A DNA stretch of 64,000 nucleotides, taken from NCBI GenBank assembly GCA_026874595.1, contig CM049308.1, positions 47,127,327 to 47,191,326 of the forward strand, given 5' to 3'. The notes under the pieces are model-generated. The model was given only the letters and a program-made list of their open reading frames with translations, was not told the DNA's origin and did not search any database. Numbering within the stretch: position 1 is the stretch's first letter; each line of letters starts with the position of its first letter. Positions 1-10,699 of this stretch are shown here, in pieces. A program made the translations under genes and the position numbers. Origin of the DNA: Sipunculus nudus (taxonomy: Eukaryota; Annelida; Sipuncula; Golfingiida; Sipunculidae).

Positions 1-224
1 CTCTTAGCATGATTTTCCCCTGTTAAAAGACCATTGTAAATAATAATTCTTGTATAATTAAGTATTTGTAAGAGCTAAATAAAAGTGGACTTGTCACTTG
101 TGTTTGTAAAGTATAGTGTTGTAGTCTGCCAATGTCTGTAAATTTAGCTGGCACTCATATTTGTCTAGCTATAGCCCTGCTTGTGAACATGAAAACTTAT
201 ATTTTGTCCTCAAATTTGGTCTCT

Positions 225-945
225 TTGTACAACCTGTATAGACTAGTCATGATTGGATTCAGTCTTCTCTTGTACAACCTGTATAGACTAGTCATGATTG
301 GATTCAGTCTTCTCTTGTACAACCTGTATAGACTAGTCATGATTGGATTCAGTCTTCTCTTGTACAACCTGTATAGACTAGTCATGATTGGATTCAGACT
401 TCTCTTGTACAACCTGTATAGACTAGTCATGATTGGATTCAGTCTTCTCTTGTACAACCTGTATAGACTAGTCATGATTGGATTCAGTCTTCTCTTGTAC
501 AACCTGTATAGACTAGTCATGATTGGATTCAGTCTTCTCTTTGTACAACCTGTATAGACCAGTCATGATTGGATTCAGTCTTCTCTTGTACAACCTGTAT
601 AGACTAGTCATGATTGGATTCAGTCTTCTCTTGTACAACCTGTATAGACTAGTCATGATTGGATTCAGTCTTCTCTTGTACAACCTGTATAGACTAGTCA
701 TGATTGGATTCAGTCTTCTCTTGTACAACCTGTATTGACTAGTCATGATTGGATTCAGTCTTCTCTTGTACAACCTATATAGACTAGTCATGATTGGATT
801 CAGTCTTCTCTTTGTACAACCTGTATAGACTAGTCATGATTGGATTCAGTCTTCTCTTGTACAACCTGTATAGACTAGTAATGATTGGATTCAGTCTTCT
901 CTTTGTACAACCTGTATAGACTAGTCATGATTGGAATCAGTCTTC
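225..945. repeat. 45 bp minisatellite, about 16 units
   Basis: The unit runs from TTGTACAACC to CAGTCTTCTC and repeats about 16 times. Copies are nearly identical; a few carry an extra T just before TTGTAC, making 46 bp units. Because 45 is a multiple of 3 and the unit has no stop in some frames, it stays open on both strands and gives long repetitive reading frames. I read those frames as artefacts, not genes. It lies in the intron upstream of the first visible kinase exon. Confidence 0.95.
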
Positions 946-1062
946 ACTGTTGACTTTGGTGTCAGAGGTTCAGAGGTCAAGACCGCATCTGATGGAAACT
1001 CAATTTAGTTTTCAGATGAAAAATTCCTGTTGTGAATGTTAGGCTTAAAGTTAAATGTCATA

Positions 1063-1100
1063 CTAGTCATCTGAGCGTCATGACCCATGGGTCCCTTGTT
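1063..1100 (+). mobile_element. 3' terminus of a family-A Helentron-like element (solo end)
   Basis: The end has the family-A order: an inverted-repeat core (TCATCTGAGCG), the hairpin ACCCATGGGT, then CCCTTG and TT. The matching 5' end was not found upstream in the window, so this is the tail of a truncated or incomplete copy. Confidence 0.6.
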
Positions 1101-1107
1101 TAATAAA

Positions 1108-1168
1108 AGCAGGCCTTAAATAAAAGCCTGCCTTTTTCAGACCCCAGGCCAAAGCAGGGTCTGAAAAA
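1108..1168. other. Two adjacent perfect hairpins
   Basis: GCAGGC (1109-1114) pairs with GCCTGC (1126-1131). Directly after it TTTTTCAGACCC (1133-1144) pairs with GGGTCTGAAAAA (1157-1168) across a 12 nt loop. The position directly after the family-A end suggests part of a mobile-element terminus. No RNA gene is claimed. Confidence 0.55.
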
Positions 1169-1638
1169 AATACACAGTTGGGTGTCTGATCAAGGAAATA
1201 TGGTTTGTATGTTTATATTGAAAAATCAAGGTAGCTTTTTCTTGCATTTCTCACACTCATATATTTTATGTTAAAAATTTGGAGATGCAAACCCTCTTTG
1301 ATATTAGCTCAGCTGTTAGCTATGGTGATGGGCCTTAGTCAGTTTTCTGACTGGTTGTTGTCAGGGCACAAATCAATATTGTCACAGCTACTGACAGCTA
1401 AGTGCTTCTTTGTAGGCTTGTTCCTTTTTTAGCTGAATTAGTCAGCCGAGGGTCACTAGCTATGGGACATCTGTTTTCATTAAAGATAGACATGTGGAAG
1501 AGATTCCACTGCAGTCTTCATGATGTTAAAGCAAGCCCATTGGTAAACTGCATAAATGTTATAAAAAGCCTTAAATGGTATATATTTGCTGAAGGAACTC
1601 TTTAATGCCTTATAGTTTTTTAAAATTTGTGGTCATAA

Positions 1639-1797
<159 letters not shown>

Positions 1798-2227
1798 TAG
1801 TGTTACATCTGTAAGCAGTAGTAGGCATTAAGCAATTCTCATGAACCCTGTCCTGCTCTAAATCATAATTAATTTCCAATAATCAGGAGAAGAAAATGTT
1901 CAAGACTAGAGAAGACGGCACTATATGGACTCAGGGGGTGTCCCTACACATTGTAGAAAGCTGACCAAGTACCCATCATTAACTCGCTCCCATCATTAAA
2001 AACACTTGGTTAGCTTGGACAAAAAGTGTGATGTCACTTTGATTCTCTTATTTTTTGTATAACATTGCACATGCTGAAAAAAATTGGTTTGAATATAAAC
2101 TTAAACCATTGTTCCCCTGCCTTAGCAAAAAGTGAAATAAAGTGGTCAGTCCTTTTTGTCCCCCTGTCTGTCCATTTGTAAATATTTTTTGTCCAACACA
2201 GTATTTCAAAAACCTTTACTGTTTTTT

Positions 2228-2306
2228 AGCTCAGCTGACTGTAAGTCATCTGGGCTATAGTGATTGTCCTTTGTCTGTGAAGATAAGATAAGATAAGATA
2301 AGATAT
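2228..2306 (+). repeat. Family-A 5' end fragment followed by an (AGATA)n microsatellite
   Basis: AGCTCAGCTGACTGTAAG at 2228 is the family-A Helentron-like 5' end with its palindromic arm. It breaks off into five AGATA repeats (about 2279-2306) that lead straight into the TA target site of the pogo-like element. Confidence 0.7.
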
Positions 2307-2307
2307 A

Positions 2308-3570
2308 CAGTAGAACGCCTGCTAACGGCCACGCCTCAATAACGGTCAATACGTCTAAAACGATCAGATTTTTTGGTCCCGAATTTTCGACCGTTATATT
2401 TCATAATCATTTTGTTGTCAATTACGGTCACTCCTCTATTCCGTATTTGGCCAGGTTTCTCGGTCCCGCAGGCCGGAAAACGCCTCAATTACTGTCAGGG
2501 GCAGTGACTCCGTGACGTGGGCTCAACAAATCGAGTGGCCACTTCTGAACTCGATATCATTACACAATTGTCCGCTCTCACATATTCCTGTCTGTTAATG
2601 AGTGCCTGGATAAAGGTAACCACTCGACCGTGACTGAGTAGTTTGATACGTCACCAGCGTCGTCCTACCCCCACACAGCCTCATTAGTATGCACAATAGT
2701 AAGGCATGTGTTCCCACCTGCGTTTATGTTTGTGAATCAGTCGTGCGAGCCGGATCTTAAACAGGGTGCTTGTCATTTTATTAATGAATGACAACCAGCG
2801 GGGGTCCCGATGATTATGTCATCAAAAAAACGTTAGGCAAACTGTGGATCTTTAAACTTTCTTTAAAGTCCTTTTGAACACGTACATCAAACGAAAACAG
2901 TGCGGCAAACATCGCACAATTTACTCATACATAAATATTTATGAAGGAAAAATAAACATTGTTACATGTATAAAATGTTACGTATATTCTGTCCCAATCA
3001 CCTTGACCATTATGGCGACCAAGAAAAGACATGAACTTGCTCTCAAAGAAAAGGTAGACCTGATCAGAAAGAGTGACGGGAAAAGCAGCCGACAGCTAGC
3101 AGAAAGCTATGGTGTCGGCTGAACTCAAGTTTTAAACATACTTAAGAGGAAGGGCGAGATCATGGAACAGTATGAAGAAAACGCAAATGCCAGAAGATAA
3201 AGACAGTGTGTATCTACAAAGAAAGATAAACTGAACGATGTCATGTGGCAGTGGTTCAACAAATTTGTACAAATATTATGGATATACAATCTGTTTGTAA
3301 TTTAATAACAAACACTGTATTTGTAAATATTGTTGGTAATTGTTATAAATAGGGTTGATGTAATTGTAAACATTTTATTTGTTATTGATAACATTAATTA
3401 TACTTATACTCTGTATATACGTTTAATTAGTTGATTGTAATAAAGATTTGAACTTGTTTAGTGTTACATTTTAACCCCTTTTCCTGGTCAAGTCCTGTAT
3501 AATGGCCACTCCTGTATTAAGGCCACTTTCATCAAGTCCAGATGGTGACCGTAATACAGGCGTTCTACTG
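2308..3570 (+). mobile_element. Tigger/pogo-like DNA transposon, internally deleted
   Basis: The left end CAGTAGAACGCCTG and the right end (reverse complement CAGTAGAACGCCTGTATTAC) form terminal inverted repeats, flanked on both sides by TA (2306-2307 and 3571-3572). The TA duplication, the CAGT start and the CENP-B-type helix-turn-helix reading frame inside fit the pogo/Tigger group of Tc1/mariner elements. At about 1.26 kb it is too short to hold a full transposase with its DDE domain, and only the N-terminal DNA-binding part is recognisable. Confidence 0.85.
3012..3268 (+). pseudogene. Pogo/Tigger transposase N-terminal fragment
   Basis: Starting at ATG 3012 the frame encodes a CENP-B-type N-terminal helix-turn-helix: MATKKRHELALKEK, then SRQLAESYGVG. 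A TGA at 3120-3122 interrupts it, after which the same frame continues with TQVLNILKRKGEI and EQYEENANARR. A second stop follows, then KLNDVMWQWFNKF, which matches the start of the second DNA-binding domain in this family. The catalytic DDE domain is absent, so the copy cannot encode a working transposase. In family members this domain binds the inverted repeats in the nucleus. The stops and the truncation make it a relic. Confidence 0.85.
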
Positions 3571-3889
3571 TAGTTTATTGCTATATATATGTAATAAAAT
3601 CGTCACATACAATAGTATTTGGCTTAACTGGCTTGCTTAAACAAACACATTGCGCAAGAAATAATAAAATAAAATTGTGTATAGAAAAAAAGACGTATGA
3701 CTAAGAATGTTTGACTAGATTATTGTGCTGCAAGTGATATATTTAATTCCCGAACGGCTGACACGTAAGTGCTGGTTTGAGGTCTTTTGGAATTGCCTGA
3801 TAGCGACCTATTACGAACCCACGATTTCATTTTTTTAAACAAATAGTGCACCGGATGACTATAGTCTTCTAAAATGTTGTTTGCTTTCT

Positions 3890-4717
3890 TCAACAATTAT
3901 GTTTGAAATAAGGAGTCAACTGTGGGTATAGAACCCCAATGATCCTCTCACCTGTTCTAACTACCCTCGAAAGACGGTTCCTTTCCTCGAACGTGATACT
4001 GCCTCCCCATACAGTGACTGACAACGTCAGGACTCCCTGAATTACCGCCCCATAAAACTTTAATAAAATCGGTTGACTGAGCCTGAAATCTTTTAGGTTC
4101 CTTAGAAAGAATAAATGTTGTTGTGCCTTCTTTACGCAGTAATTAACATTTTCGGCCCACTTCAAATCAGAAGAAATAAAAATTCCTAAAAATTTAAAAC
4201 AGTCAACGATATCAACCTCGGAGCCTTCAGTTACTAAGGGTAATATTTCAGTTTTCTTCCGTCTAAAATCAATTATCATCTCCTTGGTTTTCTTTACATT
4301 TAACTCCAGATTATTTTCAGAGCACCACGAAGTTAAAATTTTAATTTTACACATGTTAAAATTAAGGTCCAGTTTTTTTATTTTTCCGATTAATTTATGG
4401 GGAAGGATAGTGTTAAAGACTGAGCTGAAATCAATGAATAAAACCCTTACATAGGTAGATTCTCGTAAGTCAAGATGTTTTAAAATACAGTAAAGTGTGA
4501 ATGATACAGCGTCATCTGTTGAGCGGTTACTACTACAGGCGAACTGAAAAGGATCAACAGTTTCTGAAATACAGCATTTGAGATAATTTAACACCAGTCG
4601 CTCAAAACTCTTGGCAATTACAGAAGTTAATGCAACAGGACGATAGTCAGTCAAACATGATGCATGAGATTTTTTAGGGACAGGAATAATCACTGATCGT
4701 TTGAAGAGCTCTGGCAC
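3890..4717 (-). pseudogene. Non-LTR retrotransposon (LINE) reverse transcriptase, catalytic core deleted
   Basis: The 275-residue frame reads as a non-LTR reverse transcriptase. [20 protein letters not shown] and [18 protein letters not shown] are the fingers motifs; [18 protein letters not shown] is motif A with the first metal-binding Asp. It then jumps directly to [20 protein letters not shown] and [14 protein letters not shown], which normally lie after the YADD box. About 100 residues, including the B and C motifs, are therefore missing without a frame break, so the enzyme cannot work. The clade looks CR1/L2/Rex-like, but I cannot place it firmly. The upstream endonuclease is absent, as expected of a 5'-truncated insertion. 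Confidence 0.85.
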
Positions 4718-5704
4718 TGTAAATGATCACAAGGACCAGTTAAAAAGAAGAGTGAGGGCACAATTTGAAACCGTTGGAGCTACCAATCTGAAATTCAACA
4801 AACAGTTACCATATTTCATCTAATTATTTGATCCCTCTAATTATTTGACCTAAAAAAATCCATGTCAATAATTTATAAATTTCCTCTAATTTTTATTGCT
4901 TGAAAAGTTCTTCACCTCACCGAATCCATGTCCAAACTGGCTGACATGTTGTCGATAAAAATCATGCTGATCATATCATGACCATATCCAGTATCCAATA
5001 TGAATAAAATTAAAGAATATACATAACATACCATCTAAGTGTTTGTTTCATTCTTCAAGGTAAATCTAAAAGCATTTTCTATTTTATAAAAATGTTATTT
5101 GCTTTGTTTTTTTTCACAACCTGTGCAAAAATGATTGCTTCAATTATGTCTGAAACGGCTCATGACTGTCAGCCCTGACCCCTGACCTTATTGCCATAAA
5201 TACGCCCAACATCGACAAAAAAATTTCTCTAACACTCGCTGGATAGTCATTGATAACTGACGAAAGGTATTCATAATCATTTATTAAATTATGTTGTATT
5301 CACATTAGTCAGATCTCTTGCCGGACCCCATCACCATTTAAGGCATAAATAGCTCGCCAGTGAAAACTCACGGACTTAAGCAACAAACAGTAGCACTTTA
5401 ATTAATATTAATTGAGAGGAACCCTTCAACCATTCATAATCAGACTGAGCTGGACAGTCATGTTTTTATGTTAATTGTTTGTAAAAAGTATTAACAAAAT
5501 CAGTAAATGTAATTTAAAACACTAAAACATCCCTATAAATTTAAAAATTTGTTAGCTATTTTATTGATATATTTTAAGTTTCTGATACATACATGTACCT
5601 TCATATTGAAACAGCTGATCTTCTTGCCACCTTTCTGCTAACCTTCATCCTTGAATGCATATAGACCAGTCATTTACTACAGGTTAAACTCTGGTTTTAT
5701 TTTT
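4718..5704. other. AT-rich intron sequence, nothing recognised
   Basis: No coding potential, RNA gene or familiar repeat end was seen in this stretch of the first kinase intron. Confidence 0.5.
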
Positions 5705-5908
5705 AGCTCAGTTGACGGAAAGTCATCTGAGCTATAGCGATCACTCTTTGTCTGTCGTCCATCTGTCGTGCTGTCCCTCTGTTCCATAAAAAATCTCCTT
5801 GAAAACCTGAAATTAGGTCTCTGTTCCCCATATCTTCTGAGCTGTGGGGCTCATAATTACCCCCCCCCCCCAGAATAATTAAAAATTTGATACAAAAGGT
5901 CCTGTATC
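5705..5908 (+). mobile_element. Family-A element, 5' part, interrupted by a hAT-like element
   Basis: AGCTCAGTTGAC at 5705 is the 5' end. Internal unit sequence runs to about 5908, where the hAT-like element begins. The same unit resumes at 10590, carries on to 10699, is split again by a second A copy, and resumes at 14576. Confidence 0.7.
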
Positions 5909-8900
5909 CAGGGTTGGGTCCAAATATTTTTAAAATAATCGATTACAAATACAATTACTTTTAAAAATAATCGATTACAATTACAATTATTTTTGTGTTT
6001 TCAAAAAAAGTAATCGATAACAATTACAAATACCTTTTGAAGTAATTGTAATTACTTTTGCAATTACTTTTGTGCTTTCAGGGGATTTACATTGTGATAG
6101 TGATAAAAAACAACTTGGTATTACATTATTTATTTTCAATAATAAATATCAAAATCTGATAACAAAAATGCATCGCACAGTGGTGAATGCACTCTATACA
6201 ATTTGAGCATGGGTCTTTTCAAAATCATTACACATTGTTACATATTTGTTAGGTATACACAGTTCTCTGCTCATGCCGACTCCTGGATGTTTAGTCTGAA
6301 AAAAATGTGAACATACTTACTTATCAGGGTTGGGTTTAGTTCAATTTTTAGCTCAGCTGACTATAAGTCATCTGAGCTATAGTCGTGGTCCATTATCCGT
6401 CGTCAGTCCGTCTGTCCATCCGTCTGTCCGTCCGTCTATCCGTAGATGTGTCACGTTTTGAAACCGTAAGACCTAGGAATCCAAAATTCGGCATAATGTT
6501 AGATGTCCCCAAGATCTCCTACCAAGCCGAAAACTGGGTCTTTTCGACTTCGTTCCTTTGAAAAAATTAAGGAAAAACCTCAATTTTTTATTAAAAACCT
6601 ATTTTCACACTTCAGGACTGCCTAATATCAAAACCACTCATCTGTTTTTCCTCATATTTACCATAAATATTCCTCTATATAGTTCCTATGTACATTCAAG
6701 AAATTATGTCTGTATTATATAATTTAAAAAAGTTATGGACCCAAACATAATGCATTTTGTAAAAAATCAGGAAAGATATTTGATCACTTAACACAAAACA
6801 TGTTAAAGCTGTGGACCTTTTTTCCAGTAATATAACTTTAATTAATCAAAATTAAATTGTATACCCAAAATTAGATGAAAATCTTTTAAATTTGTTAAAA
6901 TATTAATATTAATAAAAAAAATTGGTACCTTAAATTTTGCCCAACTTTGACCATGGCACGTTTTTTTCCTGTAAGTACTGTGGATTTAATTTTCACAGCA
7001 TGTTTTTGCTACCTTTTCAACTGTTAACACCAAAAATTTGAAACCAGTTGATCAAAAACTAGATTTTATTTAGGTTTTCAAGCACCATGTAACATATTTT
7101 TTACATCAAGCTAGTGTTATGCAGTTTGCAAGAGCTCAGCTCCCCAGCTTCAGCTCTTAGTTCCTTAAATTCGGCATACAGCTAGATGTCTCCAAAATCC
7201 CCTACCATGCCAAGAATTTGGTCACTAGGACTTATACCTTCAAGATATTATTGAAAAACTTCATTTTTCCATTAAAAACCCATTGTTACACTTCAAGACT
7301 GCCTAATATCAAAACCACTGATCTGACTTTAATCATAAATAATATACATATTTTTCATTCTCTATGCACATGCCAGAATGATGTCAGTATTGCGTAATTG
7401 TTTTAAGTTATGGGCCCAAACATAATGCACTTTGTAAAAAATCAAGAAATATATTTACTCCCTTAACAAGGAGATTGCTGAAGCTAGAGATTTTTTGTCA
7501 TTAATGTAACATTATTTAATCAAGATTCAATTGAGTACCCAAATTAGTTATGAATTTTTCAAATTTTATAAGTTATTAGTATAAATGTAAAATTAGTAAC
7601 TTAAATTTTGCCCAACTTTGACCATGGCATGTTTGTTTCCTGTGAGCACTGTTGATATAATTTTCATATCATGCACACATAAGGATTTCAGCTTTTAAGT
7701 TTAGAAAGCTGAAAGAAATTGGCCAAAAATTGTAGCTTTTATTGATGTTTTTATGAGACCCTGTCAGACTTTGGCTCTCTCAAGCCCCTCTTGAGTCACC
7801 TGTATGTTGACCTTGTTGAACTTTCAGCAAATTATGCATGCTTGAGGCGAGACATACATGGGATCCAGGCAGCTTATGGCCAGCCACAGTTGATCCAGGT
7901 GTCGACCCAACTCATCTAGTAGTTTTAACCAACTACATAAAAATAAACAATAAATTTATAAATTTTTATTGGTTTTTAATAAAAAATTAAAGAAAAATAG
8001 AAAAGGAATTTGTTAGTTTATAATAACAGGAAATTAACTTGCAGTTACTGATGATATAAGAATCTTGTATCGATGGATAGAATGTCACGTATTCCAATTG
8101 CAACACCATGCAGCCACCTATGGTATTTTTCAGTTCAATTTTAATGATAAAGAAGTAAATCATGTCATTCATTACTAATCATTAGGGATCATATGATGGA
8201 AATTAATGATAGATAAAGATGCAGTTGATAATATTAATCTAGATTCCTACTGTGTCTAGTGTGTACATTGATGTGAAATTAGTCCAAAATGAATTTATTA
8301 CAGTTATTTTTTAATATAAATAAAAGCCATAAAACCAGGTACTTATGATCATTATTTAAATGTGTGAATTTTGTATATTCTGGATTCTCAACATCATTGT
8401 TTGGTGAAAACTGAATAAATACCAGACATGGTGCGAATACTTTGTAATTGTATTTAAATACGAATATGATTATGTACTCCATTATAAAATTTCTTGCATA
8501 AAGAATGGGAATTCAGGTAAAAATGAAAGTATATGAATACCAGTGCAAATACTTTCAAAATGTATTCATGAATGCATTCATGAATATATTGTTAAATATT
8601 ATTTTAATAATCATTTTAGTTATATTTCATTTTAAAAAATCATATGATTCTCTTATTATTTTTAATAAAATTATATTTGGGACAATATTTGTAATTTTTT
8701 TTAATTAATAGTTAAACCCTTATATTATATATTCTGCTTATAAGTTATATGGCCAAGTCAAAATCTGTGTGACAATAGTACTCCATTTGTTAATAAAATA
8801 AATGAAATCAATCCTCTTCCCTGTCTCCAAAGGTACTATCAAAATCATACATAAGCTAAACAACAACAACTCATAATACAACTTATATTTATTACCACAC

Positions 8901-10589
8901 AAAACCAGCATGTGCCTCATTTCTAAATAATATTTTTTAATCATATATAACAGCTGAGCATCGTGACCCATAGGTCCCTTGTTTATGTAAACATTACTTT
9001 TAGTTTTATTTTATTATTTTGCTATTGCTATTACTAATTTACTATTGCCACAGTTTCTCATCTATTACTTTTAAGTGACATTACTTTATTACTTACCTTA
9101 ATAACAAACTAATTTTGAATGAGACTTTTTTAATTTACTTAATTATTACAAAAAATGTTACATATTAATACTATCTGTCAAATAGTGGTGCAAGGGTATT
9201 TTCAAGTTATTAAAATTAAGCATTAATTATCAAACAATTGAATCGTCAACTACATTAACAACCTTCCCATAAATATGACTGTTTATATGACTTTTATGTA
9301 AATATGATTCTCTATTCTCATCACTGTCTAGAATGAATTCAAGCAATATAATCTCTTGTTTAAACGTTAAGTTGTTATATTGAGTGATGTGGAAAATTTT
9401 TCATCAAATCCTGGATAATTAATATTATATAAACACAAGTCTCCTGACAAAAACAAATTATATGTTGAATATATATACATGTATATATATAAGAGAATTA
9501 CTTTATGTTAAATAAAATATTTCTCTCTATACCCTCTTTTTCAAAATAGATATGGATTCATTGTTGTAAATTTGTAATATATGATATGATGTTCATGTCA
9601 AGTTAATTGTATACTTTATCTATCCCTATATTTATGGATTGTTTAGTCATCAAGAGCCAGATAGAGTTAATCAGGCAGCTTGTGCTGAATCCTGCATTCC
9701 AGTACTCTCATGCAATTTGCACCAATGGTTATCATTTTTTATATTAACTTGCCCTAACAATCTGTACATCATATAGGCGATCACTCAAACAGAAAAAAAG
9801 CCTGTTAAGAAATATTTGCTCATCTTCTTAATGACCTAACAGGGAATGGAAAATATGTGTACATGTATTAATCTAAATATAAATTTGCCTTCTGTTGCGA
9901 ATATGATTACTATTTCAGCTCATATATTTAGGTTTATTTCTATCACTTGAAAAAAGCTGTCTATCACTTATACTTACCACTATTACCTCCTGTTTGCCCA
10001 TTAAACTGAGCCTCATAATAACAGCATGTAAAGCTTGGCTGCATGATGAGCACCCCTGTGCCTTGGGCAATCACTAATTAAGACCATCTTAGTGATCAAA
10101 GGCCAGACTGTTGGAAATCTCTATATGTGAACTGATCTATTCAATAAATTATTTAGCACCATGCACTAGATCCCTAGGATCTTACAGCTGGCAAACTTGT
10201 GTCCTGACAGTTGGTTGTAGACCAGGTGATAACTGGCCGACAACAAACCATACATGCATTATCTGGCCACCTAGCAGGGCATGTGAATTAATAGTTCTAT
10301 AGTAATATGAGCATTGTGCTTTGTGTACTTTGAAACTCAAAAAGATTTTTTTATATTTAATAATACCATCACTTTGAATGCTGTAATTGTATATTACTCT
10401 CACATTTCACACAGAACTTGAAAGTGATTGAAAAGTAATTGTTCCAACAATTACTTTTCAAAAGTAATCGATTACAAGAACAATTACTTTTCAGAATTTC
10501 AAAAAGTAATCGATTACAAGTACAATTACTTGAAAAAGTAATTGTAATTACAATTACTTCAATTACAATTACTTTTGGACCCAACTCTG
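5909..10589. mobile_element. hAT-like non-autonomous DNA transposon
   Basis: The left end CAGGGTTGGGTCCAAA and right end TTTTGGACCCAACTCTG are inverted repeats. Both are followed inward by many subterminal copies of AATCGATTAC and CAATTACTTTT, as expected of hAT-type transposase binding sites. The 8 bp flanks (CCTGTATC left, GCTGTACC a few bases to the right of the end) are similar but not identical, so the target duplication is decayed or the boundary is off by a few bases. Repeat sequence of the surrounding A element is continuous across it. No hAT transposase frame is recognisable. A 2.6 kb A element is nested at 6350-8981. Confidence 0.7.
6350..8981 (+). mobile_element. Family-A (subtype II) Helentron-like element nested in the hAT-like element
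   Basis: The 5' end AGCTCAGCTGACTATAAG and the 3' end CAGCTGAGCATCGTGACCC plus hairpin plus CCCTTG bound it; T-runs flank both sides. Two diverged internal units (from about 6480 and from about 7165) repeat a roughly 680 bp module. Short AT-rich reading frames inside are not credible genes. Confidence 0.75.
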
Positions 10590-10699
10590 CAGGCTGTACC
10601 TTAATAAGTAATGCATTGATCATCATGGTTTTTTGCATGCATATTGATCATGGAGTGTTTCATCAGTTCCTGCAGACTGGTGGTCCCACATGGATTTTT

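Noticed and set aside
132-791. Long repetitive reading frames on both strands over the 45 bp array
   Set aside because: They exist only because the repeat length is a multiple of three; there is no splice or start context and the peptide is a pure repeat.
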